Assembly: GCA_016748015.1 (NCBI GenBank)
Contig: JAAOMT010000098.1
Span: 201,635-265,634 of the forward strand
Direction of reading: 5' to 3'
Source of the DNA: Geosiphon pyriformis
Taxonomy: Eukaryota; Glomeromycota; Glomeromycetes; Archaeosporales; Geosiphonaceae
DNA length: 64,000 bases
Shown piece after piece: positions 45,441 through 57,570 of the stretch (the first letter of the stretch is position 1; the number at the start of each line of letters is the position of its first letter). The position numbers were made by a program, and so were the translations under genes. Under the pieces are notes generated by a model. The model saw only the letters and a list, made by a program, of their open reading frames with translations. It did not search any database and was not told where the DNA came from.

Positions 45441-46349
45441 TATAGTCTGTTGCATATAACTTTTGTGCTTACATTAAAATTTTTGTGGAAATTGTTATTG
45501 CATTTTTATATTTTGGAATTTTGGAAAAATAATTGTTGAAAATTTTGATATATATTTCAGTGATTATTTTTTTTGAAAAATAAAATAACTATGTTTTATC
45601 TCTTTTAAAAACCTGCTTTATGCAAAGATTTTAATGGAATTTTTTAAATTTAAAAATTTAATAAATTTTTCTTATGCGATTAGTTTCATCTTGCTTCTAA
45701 AAAACTGAAAATTAATTTCTTTAATTAATAAAATATTATTTGAAACATCCTTTTTTTCAAATGCTAATGCTGATTGTATTAGCGAATTTGCTACAGTGTT
45801 GTAGCTAAACATCTGAAAAATTTATGACTTAAATCTCAAAATCACCTGATACTTCAATTTGTTTTGTTGTTAGCAAATTTTTTGCTGAGTTTCCTATTTC
45901 TGAAGATTTTTAAGGTTTACAAGCTTTTTTTTGAAAGTTTTGTAAAAAGACTTTTAAAACTACTCCAATGTATTAAAAATAAATTTTCAAGGTTTTGATG
46001 TTAGATTATTTCTAAATCAAGCATTATTTAATATTACAAACAAAATAATTTAATTTCTAAAAAACAATTATTCAACAGAGCTAATGGCTAATTTATTTTA
46101 AGACTATTAATTTTAATTAAAAAGAAATTAATTGTAAAAAAATTTTAGTGTTTGTTAATTATAATATCACAGTTGAATATCTAGTTATAGATTTGACTAT
46201 TTGTTTTTTTAATAACCATATGAGCAAAACCTTAGAAATTGTAGAAAAAAATTCAAAATTCAAAATTGATTATACTTTAAATATTTTTTATCTTTAGATT
46301 AAAGTCAATAATATAGTTAAATTCGAGTAGAATCATTAGAAAAGTGTAG
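45441..46349. other. Stretch upstream of the lipase relic, nothing recognised
   Basis: No open frame with features. The first exons of the lipase gene could lie here but I cannot recognise them. Confidence 0.3.
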
Positions 46350-47499
46350 TTCAACACACAAGTAAATTTATCTCATGAAAGCGATTATGATTATTATGGC
46401 TATTGGAACCGATCGAAATCATTTGAAAAAGGTTTATTCCGATCGGATAATCTGTTTATGGAAAAATTGAAAAAATTCACTCTTTTCGCTAGTGAAGCAT
46501 CTTGTTTAAATCCGGTCAAAGATCAAGACGTTATAAAATTGACTGTTGAATTTATGATCTTAGCATCTTACATTATATACATTATTTTACTTTATGATTA
46601 ATTCCCCAAATTTTCTTTTTTTTAAAATTCAAATCTCAATCGTCTATCTTAGCGAAAATAACAAGCATACGTAAAAACCAAATTTTCTTGATCCAGATTC
46701 GTGTCAAAGAGTTAGATTTTGAAGTTACCTCGGAAAACGACTCCAAACGCGATACAAAATTACAAATGATCTGATGATCGATAAAAATTTTCCCTTAAAT
46801 TTCAACTTGGGTGGACAGAGTTAAGGCGTCAAATTGACCATAGATAAAAAGGAATTCCGCCAGCACATAATTTAGAGTTTTGTTGGACATAGGCTTGCTG
46901 GTGTTACATAAATATTTATATTTTGATCGAATTTCTTGACAAGACTCATCTAATTAACATTAATTTTTAGTGTTTGCTGTACTTGGAGCTTTCGAACTCT
47001 TGACAATAAAAGCGCCTGAATTATCTCAGATTAAAGTTTACAAATATGGTGAACCTCGATTCGGAAACTACAAATTCGCTCATAAGCTAAATTTCTTTAA
47101 AAATTTAAAAATATATAGAGTGACATTTTATAATAATTTTATACCCAAATATCCAAAGAGTTATCAGAAAGCACAATATTTACACCATGGAGAGGAGCTT
47201 TGGATATCGCCAAAAGATTGTGGCTGTGCTACTTCCGATAATAATAATAATAATAATAATAATGGGGATGATTTCAACATTAATTTATGCCCAGGCCCCA
47301 AATCCACGAGCAGGATAAAGTTGGAAAGCCTAATAAGTTATTATAGAATCAAAATTTAGTTTTTAATCTGAACAATTCTTTAACAATTATTAATCATTTT
47401 TTATATATTTAGGAATGCAATGGTAGAACCGAGGCTGCATCGAATGAAGAAGCTTTCGCATCACAATGTCCTCCTATGGTAACAATCAAGCATTCTTAA
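46350..47499 (+). pseudogene. Class-3 lipase gene, decayed, with introns
   Basis: An exon at 46350-46529, flanked by AG and GT, encodes HESDYDYYGYWNRSKSF and KKFTLFASEASCLNPVKDQD, a typical early lipase segment. Next is FVGHRLAG ending at 46900, then a 70-nt intron (46901-46970), then FAVLGAFELLTIKAPELSQ, VYKYGEPRFGN, RVTFYNNFIPKYP and YLHHGEELWI. The last exon (47413-47499) reads ECNGRTEAASNEEAFASQC. The nucleophile Ser of GHSLGG is Arg, the catalytic Asp is Asn (YNNFIP), and the His is kept. The exon(s) between 46530 and 46860 are unreadable and a stop precedes FVGH. An Asn run is encoded by (AAT)n at 47239-47263. It would be an esterase of triacylglycerols if intact; as read, it is a pseudogene or a dead paralogue. 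Confidence 0.65.
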
Positions 47500-48254
47500 A
47501 TGGCCATTTTTTTTTACCAAAAATAAGGGCACTAAAATTAAATTTAATCCCGATAATTAAATTTTTCTAGAATACTATTTATTTAGATATATTGTCTATT
47601 GCCTTTTTTTAATAAATTTTTTTATGAATATTCTAATTATTTAACTAAATGAAAAGGTTCAAAAAATTAAGGTAAATTAAAATTTTATTTTGGCCTTGCC
47701 TTCATTGAAAAAGTATTTCAGCGTGTATTTAATTTGAGTCAAATTAAAATAAAATTATCAAATCCCAATAAAATTTGTTTTTCAATTTAAAATTCTGGTT
47801 TTAATTAAAAATAAACACTCACATTTTTTTTATTTAAAACTTATGGACATAAAAATATTTCCGAATTAATACTGAGCATAAATTTTTTATTCGTGCTGAT
47901 CAAATTAATATATTTCGATAGCAAGGGCAGAGAGTTTTCGTTTTACACGTTGAAAAAGTATATTAAGCATGCTCAATATTACCTAATTTTAAAAATAAAG
48001 TTATTATTGCTTGGACTTAAGCTAATATTAGCAATTCTTTAAGTTATTACCAAACTATTATCATTTAAAAATACTTATATTAATTACAATAGTTTATTAT
48101 ACATTAGGTTTCTTAAATATTTTATATCGATCATTTCAAATTTCTGAATTAGATTTCAATAGGCTTAAACAATAAACAGTAAATAACAAGAGTTTATCAG
48201 AATTGGCAACGGGTAAACAATTTTGCCATTGTAAAAACCCTTCCCTGATAACTT
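47500..48254. other. Intergenic DNA, nothing recognised
   Basis: Moderately AT-rich sequence after the lipase relic. No frames or repeats of note. Confidence 0.4.
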
Positions 48255-48683
48255 TGTTATATACTAATAAAGTTTTATACATATATAGACTAGATGGATA
48301 TAGAAAAGATAATTGACAAATATGACTACTCTCTCTCGCTCTTCACTCCTGTAAGAAATCTTAAACTACAATTACTTCCTCCCACTTTTCACTCTTTTAA
48401 GAATTCTTAAACTATCTCCTCCCACTCTTTATTCTTGGAAGGCATAAATAAAAGACTAACAACTATCAATTCCTCACCACGTAACTCTAAAATTTTAATT
48501 CAGTTATTTGATGATCGATTGTTCATGAATTTCTATTCCGTATTCATTGGTTATTCGAATGTTGAGTTGTGAATTATTGGTGGGTGGTGGTTATTCAAAT
48601 GTTGAGTTGCGAATTATTGGTTGGTGGTGGTTATATTTGAAAGTTGAATTCGCGAATTATTGGTGAGCAGTGGTTATCCGTCA
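48255..48683 (+). mobile_element. Possible Copia-type solo or truncated LTR
   Basis: It starts TGTTATATACTAATAAAG and could end CCGTCA at 48683. ATTGT and then TGGTGTCAAACTAGAG follow, a plausible Copia primer-binding site (compare TGGTATCAGAG). A CT-rich stretch with two similar segments (48330-48430) precedes GCATAAATAAAAGAC, a TATA-like site near 48446. The 40-bp minisatellite lies in the downstream third. No second LTR or Copia coding sequence is seen. Confidence 0.35.
48549..48671 (+). repeat. 40-bp minisatellite, three units
   Basis: GGTTATTCGAATGTTGAGTT...GAATTATTGGTGGGTGGT starts at 48549, 48589 and 48629, and a fourth start (GGTTATCC) follows at 48672. The third unit has three extra bases. 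GC content is well above that of the surroundings. Confidence 0.85.
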
Positions 48684-48789
48684 ATTGTTGGTGTCAAACT
48701 AGAGTCAAGCTCAATAGGGTCTTCTTTTTCCGCCGATTTTTCAAGCCCATTTCCTTGGCTGTGGTTTTACTCCAAAGTTTAAGATACAG

Positions 48790-50330
48790 TAGGATTTATA
48801 ATCAGATTTTTCTAATTTTTTTTTTATCTTGATTTTTTTTGATTCAATGTCTTTTTAATTACAATAATAATTGAATTAAGTCTTAGTAATGAAAATTATA
48901 ATAAGAGCAGTATTAATAGTCTTTACTAAAATTCTTTAAAAAAAAATTTATATTCTTTTAATAAATAAATATTCTTTAGATGGTTTTAAAAAATAGATTT
49001 TGGCTTTGTTATAAATATTGATATAGTTTTTAATGAGATCTGAATAATACTACTAGGTATATAATGATATAATCCTTTAAGAATAAAATAATTTGCAGTT
49101 TTTTTACAATAGTAGAATTATTTAATTTAGTGTTATAACTGAAATTTGTGTTAATATATTAAATTAAATGTTTTTTATGATAAATAAGAATTTTTTTTAT
49201 TATATTCATAGATTTTTGAATGAATTTCTGTAAATTTATTTGTGAAATTATAAAATTAATAATACCTAGAATATTTTTTAATAGCTCTATAGAAATTAGT
49301 TTTTACAGCTTTTATGTTAACTAGGTTTTTTGTATCATATTTTATTCTTTTGTTAATGTAGAAATTAAATATATATTCTGCTGAAAAATAATTAGAATAA
49401 TTTTAAATTTTTTTAAAAATGTTTGTATAGTAACTTTGCAAATTTTAGGTAGTTGGTTTCTGTAAATTCTGCTATTTTTGTTAATTATTGTTTAATTAGT
49501 GCTTTGTTTTTTGTAAATTATATTTTATAAGAAGCATTAAATATTACAGATAAATTTTTTGGAATTTGAAAGTTTCTATAACTTGGTATTTAGTTTAATT
49601 AATGTTTGAATTTAAAAGTTTCTGAATATTTTAATAATAAAGTTTTTTGTATAATAAACAAAAATTCAATATAATAGTAGTTAATAATTCGTAACTAATT
49701 TTTTTGGTATAATAATTGGTTTATTTTGATGCTTGGATTTTTTGGTAGACAATTCTAATTTTTATAACTATATATATTTTTTTTTATATCTTTTATTAAG
49801 CAATCTTTAACATTGTAATTTTAATGCTTTTTTTTAATTAATTTAGTAAAACCAAATAATAAAATAAAAAAGTAAAATTAGAAATTTGTATTTTATTAAT
49901 AGCTATAATTAAAGTTATTGTTTTAGTATTGTTAATAATAGTATATTAATGTTTTTAATATTAATATAATTAAATTAAAATTCAACAAAATAAGTATGAA
50001 TTTATACAGTAATAAATTTGAATATAATAAATTGATAGATTTATTTTATTGATTATAGATGTCAAATATATAAGTTAATTATTAAAGTGATTTTTTAAAA
50101 AAAATAAAACTGGTTTTAAACTAAACTTATTTGTTTTTTTTGCTTTTAACACTTCTGTTATATATACATAAATTTTTATAGTATAAGATTCTAAAAAATA
50201 TTTTTATTATGTTTTAACAAAGTATGTTTAAACACTATTTAATACAATATACCAAATTAAATAACTTAAATTAGATATGAATTATGTGCTTTCTATATAT
50301 AATTAACTACTCAAATTAATCAAAACATTA
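48790..50330 (-). mobile_element. TE7: Ty3/Gypsy 5' fragment (LTR, leader, gag start)
   Basis: The minus-strand LTR begins (plus coordinates) TATTACAGATAAATTTTTTGG at 49542, preceded by the leader with GAAGCATTAAA. Leftward, 48900-49500 aligns with the gag start of TE3 (27200-27480 and 28140-28387), without the repeat X insertion. The LTR keeps GTTATATATACATAAA near 50157. Its outer end is not clear, lying somewhere between 50210 and 50330. The rest of the element is missing. Confidence 0.65.
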
Positions 50331-50479
50331 ATTAAGTTGAATCAAAAAAAGCTAAGAGTAAACTTTGCTTACTAAGTTTCTTAAAATATTATTCAAATTT
50401 TTAAAATTAAAAATAAAATTATTAAAAAACAATTTAGTTTTTTTAATACTATTTTTAACTTCAAAACTACATATTTATT

Positions 50480-51640
50480 ACAAAGTAATTATACAGTTAT
50501 ATGTTTTTTTACTTAAAAAATGTGCTTTAATAATATTAAAATTATTATTATTCATATTATTAAATTTAATCTTAGTTTTAAGATTAGCAAAATTTTTAGA
50601 TATACTAGCTAAAAAAAACAAAGTTTTTGGAAACATTAAAAATAGTAAGCAAATTTTTTTTAACTTTGTAATTCTTTTGCATATTTTCAAACACAAAAAA
50701 AGTAACTAAAACAACTAAAAAACCAATAAATTTAATAATAAACTTTACTAAAACAACTAAACTCAAAATTTAAGATTCTAAAAAATTTAAATTAGATTTA
50801 ATAACAGAATTAGCAGCAAAAACAGCCAAAAAAACAACAAAAAAAGAAATCAGAAATACAAAAGCCATAGAATAAAACTTGCTATTAATAAAAATAACAT
50901 AAAAATTCTAAAATTAATAATAAACTTAAAAAAAATAAAAAAAATACTTTATAATTAATAAAAAATAAGCTAAATTTTAATATCTATAATAATTATAGTA
51001 TTTAAAAGTTTTTTATCAGATATAATATTTGTATAAAATATTATTTTTTATTATAGTAAGCTTTAACATTTTTTTAGATTTAAAAATAATAACAATAAAG
51101 TATTAACAATAATAAAAATAAAAAAATAAAAAATAAAACAAGTACAATTATCAACTTAAAAAATTATATTACTAATTTCAAAAACAGTACAACCAAAAAA
51201 AATTGACCAATTTGGTTTCAAATAAATCTCTAAAGTAATAATCTCTCTTTAATTAAGAAAAAAAAAATTTAAATACTGTCTTTTTTTACTAATACAAACA
51301 AATTATTAAAAATAACAACAGCAAAAAAAGAGTCTTTAAAATTAACAATAACATATTGTTAAAAATTAGCAGATTTTAATTTAATAAAAATAACAATACC
51401 AAAAATACCAAAAGTAATTTTAATATTATTAGAAAATATATTAAAAAAATATTATAAAATATAATATATATGAAAAAAAAAGAGTTAAAAGTTATTACAG
51501 AAAATTTTGCAATCTTAAGTATAATTAAAAAAAACTACTACTAATAATAATATTGGTAATAACAATTAAAAAAGTCTTAAAAGTAAAATTTATATAGAAT
51601 AATTTGATATTGTCTTTAGAAATTAACTAGAATTTAATAA
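50480..51640 (-). pseudogene. LINE-C: ORF1 fragment, minus strand
   Basis: Minus-strand pieces match LINE-B ORF1 in order: KITFGIFGIVIFIKLKSANF, VNFKDSFFAVVIFNNL, CTVFEISNIIF, then FYSMAFVFLISFFVV, AANSVIKSNLNFLES, VVLVKFIIKFIGFLVVLV. Many stops are present. Ser and Pro codons of the expected sequence are mostly Phe and Leu, as C-to-T changes would give. The open frames 50365-50709 (+) and 50478-50696 (-) are not the ORF1 frame throughout. Confidence 0.5.
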
Positions 51641-51742
51641 AGCCAGATAATAAAAAAAACAAAAAATTAATCAAGACCAATTTAATTTTAAAGTAAAATC
51701 AGATATTAGAGTAAAAACTATTTATTAGAAAACTTTTAATAA

Positions 51743-52670
51743 TATTATTAACTAAAATTTAAGATATTAATTATTATAAATTATTTTTATAATTCTTATT
51801 ATTAATTAATATATATTATTAAATTATCTGAATTATTTTTCAATAAATAATTTAATTTGTATAAAACACAAATATAATTAAATTTGATAATTAAATTATA
51901 TAATATATTAAATTATATAACATTTAAAAATTTACCAAAATATTTAGAAAATTTGACAAAATATTCAGCAATTTACTAAAATAATTTATAGTTTGCAAAA
52001 ATAACTTATAGTTTAATAAAATGTATTTTTAATTGCTAAAATATTAGAAAAAAAATACTAGATTATAGAATAGTATTAAAATAAGTTATATAAAAAAAAA
52101 TCTTTTTCTTCAAGAAAATATATTTTTAAAATAATTTTTTTTATAAATTAACTTAAATAAAATTCAATTAAAAATAAAACAAATTTTTTAATTTTTATTG
52201 CTTTAAAATTAATTATTTTAAAATTAATTGATTATTAATTTCAGTAAATTGTTATTAACTTCTAGATCTGGATCTAAAATAATTTTTTTAATATTTTTTA
52301 TTTCTTTTTTTTAGTTTATTTTAATTTTAATTTTTTTATTTTCTTTTATATTATTGAGTAATTTACAATTAAAATTATTTGTAAAAGAATTGATTTTTAC
52401 AACAAAGCAACTATATATATTTTAAAGAGTTTACAGACAAAATATTTTTGTAAAAAAGTTAACTTTTACTGTAAAATAATTAGATAAGTAATTAATATAA
52501 AATTGGCTATTCTATTATAAACTTAATAACATATATAATCTAAAGTATAAAAAAATACTTTGAAAAAAAAATTAACTTATCAAAAATTTATTAGCTTCTA
52601 TTAACAGCAAAATTAATAGCAAAACAGCATTAACAACATTCAAAAAAAAATAGAAAAGCCTTTAATAATA
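51743..52670 (+). mobile_element. 5' LTR of TE9 (type Y)
   Basis: 928 bp against 938 bp for the solo copy, but far richer in AT. ATTCGCC and GGCCGAAAT blocks in the other copy are reduced to ATTTACC and TTAGAAAAT here. TATA-like TATATAAAA lies near 52087. Confidence 0.75.
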
Positions 52671-53209
52671 TTTGGTGTTTTTTTAAAAATTATACAACAA
52701 CTATATCAAAAGAGTGACCATATTTAACATAATAATGTTAGAGTATTATTAGTTGATTTATACTTATTGTAAACAATAATTTGAAATCTAAAATCGAATT
52801 ATAACTATTAAAAAAACTTTTTTTCAATATGTTAAAAATTACAATAATACAAAGTTAAACAAAATTTTTTTAAAAATTTATTTACTATTCAAATAAAAAT
52901 TCAGAAGCTATTGATATAAATACTTATATTACCTATTTTGAAAAATTTAATTATAATATTATCAAGATTTGTAAAGAAAAATATTCTGCCAATTTATAAT
53001 TTGTTTTTAAACTTGAGTTTAAATTAGAAACAAACAACAAAAACAAAAAAAAATATTAAACTAGTTCATACAATTCTTAATACACTAAAAACAATATTTA
53101 AATATTTGCAGATATTTAAATAAAAAACAAATATTAAACTACTACTTTTAATCACACTTTTTTAGTTTTATTTACTTAAGCATAAATACCAAACTTATTA
53201 CTTAATTGA
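51743..53209 (+). mobile_element. TE9: truncated element with LTR Y at its 5' end
   Basis: The LTR (51743-52670) is homologous along its length to the solo LTR at 34845-35782, starting TATTATTAACTAAAATTT and ending CTTTAATAATA. It is followed directly by TTTGGTGTTTTTTT, the primer-binding-site pattern, so it is a 5' LTR. The leader and an unreadable gag-like stretch continue to 53209, where TE5 has inserted or replaced the rest. Confidence 0.7.
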
Positions 53210-53988
53210 TATTATTCATAGAAAAAAGTACCAAAAAAAATAGAAAAAACAGATCATAAAATAGACCAATAGGAGAATAGTACTCAACAAATAAGCATAT
53301 TTTTAAGAAATTATAATATATTGTTAAAAAATAGTATAGAAAAAAAATAAAAATATATAGAATTTTATATAATACAAATTATATATATATAACAAGAGCA
53401 TTAAAAGCAGAAAAAAAACAGTAGCTAAAAATAAGTAATTATTCAATATTTTTCTCTTTAAAAGATAGTTTTTTATGACTTGAAGTAGAATTATACTAAT
53501 ATTAATAAAAATATTTATTATTATTTTATTTATATTGTTATTACTTGATTAATAAATTTTAATTACTTTTGTATTATTAACAATCTATGTTGATAGAATT
53601 TAATATTTAATTATACTAAACCAATAGTTTTTAATCACAACTATTAATAAGATACTAATTTTTTATTTTTTTGTTGATTATTAATTGATTAAAAAATTAA
53701 ATACTGAGTAATTAACATTAAAAATAATTTGGTAAAAAACCTATAAAACAAAAATAAAAACTTAAAAATAGTTTATTAAAAAGACACAACTGTTAAAATA
53801 AATCAGCCATTATATTAAAAAAAAATTTATAAAAAAAACTATTAATTGAATATTTGTTCATTATACAAAAGACTCAATTAAAACTTTCAGACTTCAAAAT
53901 CTTAAAAAATTACTATTATCAACAACTATTAAGCACTAAATTACAGGTTTGTTATTTGTTTTAATATTTTAAATAATTATCTATAATA
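53210..53988 (+). mobile_element. 5' LTR of TE5
   Basis: It runs from TATTATTCATAGAAAA to ATCTATAATA. TATA-like TATATATATAAC lies near 53385. It aligns with 63049-63881 from end to end. Confidence 0.85.
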
Positions 53989-54010
53989 TTTAGTGTTTTC
54001 TGTAAGGTAT
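53989..54010 (+). promoter_or_regulatory. Primer-binding-site region of TE5, cut by an insertion
   Basis: TTTAGTGTTTTCTGTAAGGTAT follows the LTR. It corresponds to TTTGGTGCTTCTTATGAGGTA in TE2. The nested solo LTR begins right after GTAT, and the leader resumes with GTATAATTTAG at 54947. Confidence 0.65.
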
Positions 54011-54946
54011 TTTTACTCATAAAAAAAGTACAAAAAAAGAAAACTAGAAAAACAAATAAGAAAAATAGACTAATAAAAGAATAGTACTTAATATATGAAC
54101 ATAATATTAGAAAACTATAATACATGATTCAGAAATATACACAGTACTAACAAATTAAGACACACTGTTTAGCAATATAAATAATATTAGTAAATTAGAA
54201 CATACTGCTTAACAATATAAGCAATATTAGTAAATTAGAACACATTGCTTAGAAAAATATAAGATTTTATAGAACAAAAAATATGTATATGTAATAAAAA
54301 TATTAGAAGCAAAAAAAACAGAATTGAATTCAGAATCAATATTTACAATCAATTAAATTATTTTTTACCCTTTCTTCAAAAGGTAGTTTTTTATAATTTG
54401 AAATGAAATTTTATCACATATCAATAAAATATTAATTATCACTTGAATTTATGTTATTGTTGTTTAATTAAAAAATATTTATTGTTTTTATTCTATTAAC
54501 ACTTTATGTTAATAAAATCTAATATTTAATTACACTGAAACAATAGCTTTTAATCATAGCTATTAATGAAATACTAATTTTTTATTTTTTTTTGTTGTTT
54601 GTTGATTTACTAACTAATTAAAAAGATTAAGTATTATGTATTTTGATGTTAAAAATAGTCTAGTAAAAGACTTAGAAATAAGAATAGAGAACTTGGAAAT
54701 TGAAGATAGCTTATCAAAAGAGCATAACTGTTAGAATAAATCAGCCACTATGTTAAAAAAATTTTAACAAAATAACTATTCCAGAAGACTGCTAAAACAA
54801 CCATTAAATTTCTGTTTATTATACAAAAAACTCAACCAAAATCTTCAAATTATAAAAACTTTTAGATATTACCAACTGTATCAGTTATTGACTATCAAGT
54901 TATGTGTTTATTATTTGTACCAACACCCAAATAATTACTTATAACA
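54011..54946 (+). mobile_element. Solo LTR nested in TE5
   Basis: It starts TTTTACTCATAAAAAAAG and ends CTTATAACA, with GTAT on both sides (54007-54010 and 54947-54950), a perfect 4-bp target duplication. It is of the same family as the host LTR but carries a 40-bp tandem repeat in U3 that the host lacks. Confidence 0.85.
54121..54250 (+). repeat. 40-bp tandem repeat in the nested solo LTR
   Basis: CACACTGTTTAGCAATATAA starts at 54161, CATACTGCTTAACAATATAA at 54201 and a partial CACATTGCTTAG at 54241. Each full unit includes AATATTAGTAAATTAGAA. A decayed unit precedes at about 54121. Confidence 0.8.
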
Positions 54947-54950
54947 GTAT

Positions 54951-56700
54951 AATTTAGCAGAAAACCAGCATCAATATTAATCATTTAGAAAAGTGCCAAA
55001 CTAAAAAACAATAAAAAAAAGTCACTTAAAATTTGCAAAATTTTTATTTTAGTATTATTAAATACATTTAAGATTAATAAGTAAATATTAGTCAGCAGAA
55101 TTAGTTTTTAACTTCTACATTAATGAAAAAATTATATACTATTTGAAAGACCAAAAAGATTCAGAAACTGCCATTAAAAATTTGTATATAAAACTACTAT
55201 AATACACTAGTATTTTACAAAACCCTAGTTTTACTTCAATTTTTATAGAAATTAATTATAAAATTGAAAGATACATTCAGCAAAAGTTTCTAATTACATT
55301 GTAGATAAAAAAAAACAAAATATAAATACCAACAAATTTACTTAAATCAATATAATAACTTAATTAAAAAAAATCTAGAATTAGTTTTTTTATTATATCT
55401 ATTTTATTATTATATATTAGAAAATACTATTCACATATTATTAAAATTTATATTATCATTAATTACAAAAATATTTGTAACTTGAGTTCTATTTTAAAAC
55501 AATTAAGAAAAATCACAATTATTAGAAATCTATAACAATTATTTTAAAGAATTTAAATCATAACTAATAATTTCATTAGAACTTTAATTATTACTACCTT
55601 AATCTAATTTTAAATCTACCAATAATTAAACAAAAACCAAATCAGAAAAAAAAGAAGATAATGATTAAAAAATTAATAATCCAAACATAATTTTAAATAA
55701 CTCAGAAATTTAAACTTTAATTATTTAAACTTAGCAAAACCCAAAAAATTTAAACTCTGCTCTTATTTTTTAACAAACCTTATTTTCAGTTATTCTAATT
55801 AATTAATTGCCAGTAATACTAATTATCATTTATTAACAATCACAATAATAATTATTACTTACACTAATTATAAAACTAGAAAAATTTACTAGCAAAAAAA
55901 ACAATGTTCAAGCATAATTAAATAATATAACAAAAATTACTACAGTCAATAAATAAGATGATGTTAGAGTCTTTTAAATTATTTTCTACTTTATACAAAA
56001 TACTGCAAACTTATGATACCAAAATTTTGTAAACAAACTTTAAGATTTTAACATGTTTAAAATTGTATTTCTATAATATTTTAGCAATAATAATAGCATT
56101 AATTATCTGTTAACTAGCTTTACCACAATTAAGCAAAGTAATACTAAAGCAGTTATCATTTATTTGAAATGCTTTTATAGAAATTTGCACCAAATTTAAG
56201 CAATTAATACTAATTATTTTATAGTATTACAGATTTTGAATTAGTTTATTTGCAAATTATGCAGTAGTTTTTTGTAACAAGTATAATTATTAAATCCAAA
56301 TACTTTCCAAGATATAGTTATATATATCAAAAATTTCAAATTAATTAAACTTGAAGCCAACTATACTTAAGTTATAAATTTAGTAATAAATAAATCATTT
56401 AAATTAGATTCTAAGTTAAAATAATTTAGTAATTTTATTAACCAGAAATTAGAAAAATACTTAACTAATAATACAATAATTTATCAATTTTTTTAATATT
56501 GTGACAATTAAAAAAATCCAAATTAATTCTAAAATTATTTTTATTTATTATTAACAGTCTTAACAACTTAAAAATAACAGCAAAAAACATGTATTTGCTA
56601 CTATTATAATAAACAAAAACACTTAAAAATAAATTTTAAAGCAAAATTAAATAATTAATAATTAAGAAATTAATATTGAAACTCTAATTACAAGTTTTAT
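54951..56700 (+). pseudogene. gag of TE5
   Basis: The N-terminal block is visible at 55100-55340 (FIEINYKIERYIQQKF). A decayed linker follows. The capsid-like region is at 55860-56470 (FLQYFSNNNSIN at about 56065, then YLKCFYRNLHQI). The knuckle at about 56590-56632 reads CYYYNKQKHLKINF, so only the first Cys and the His of CX2CX4HX4C remain. No continuous frame exists. Confidence 0.65.
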
Positions 56701-57089
56701 ATTTCAAACTTTATCAACTATTTATTATTAAGATCATATTAATATTAATCTTATTATGTACTAATAACATAATAATCAACATATATATTTTTAATATATC
56801 AAGTTTCAACATCTATAATTTATTAATTACTTCAATCTCAGATAATTTATTATTTCTAATTAGTTTAAATACTATCCTAAAATACTATATTAATATCAAT
56901 TAAAAGCCAAAGACCAAAAATTACTTGCACCCAACAAAATTAGAAATTAATAATAGTTATACTAACTAATCTTCAATTTATTAAACCAGCTATCAAAATT
57001 ACATTCAAAAAATTTAAAAAATATGTACATCCAAAATCCGAATTCTTAAAACTATTTAAGTCTTTTAGTAATTTCAGAAATTACTACAT

Positions 57090-57570
57090 TCAATTTGTTA
57101 AAAACCAACCAAAAATTACTAACAAACAATATTTTACAAGAAATTATCATTGAAAATAAATTATTTACTACCATATTTCTATTTAAATTAGAAAAAAAAC
57201 TAAAAAACTTTTATTTAATAGAACTGTTTTTCATATCAAACTAATCACTACTATATATATTTATATCAAAGTTAATAGTTAATTTATCAAACTAATTTAT
57301 AATAATAATTTAACAAGTAGTATTATTACATAACAACTTATAAACCAATTAAATTACTAAGTTAATTGAACTGCCAACATCAAAATTATTACTATTAATA
57401 GAACAATTAAGACTCTTATTGGCAAAATTAATAACTTTTTATTCAAAGTTAATAGCATTATTGTACTTATTAAAGTTTTAGTTATAGAAGCCATATAGTA
57501 TCAAGCTTTTATTAATAACAACTGGCTGTTCAAAACTAATATTGTATTCAACTGAAACACTCAAGAGTTT
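57090..57570 (+). pseudogene. Aspartic protease of TE5
   Basis: The active-site region near 57290-57335 reads IKLIYNNNLTSSIIT with a shift (expected ILDSGSAGSIIT). It continues with IKIITINRTIKTLIGKI, FKVNSIIVLIKVLVIEA and YQAF. Catalytic Asp is lost. Confidence 0.6.

Noticed and set aside
50365-50709. Plus-strand 114-codon frame, Leu/Ile/Lys-rich, membrane-like
   Set aside because: It lies antisense to the LINE ORF1 fragment; its composition follows from A/T bias, not from a membrane protein.
54121-54250. CRISPR-like array (regular 40-bp repeats)
   Set aside because: The whole unit repeats without unique spacers, and it is within an LTR.
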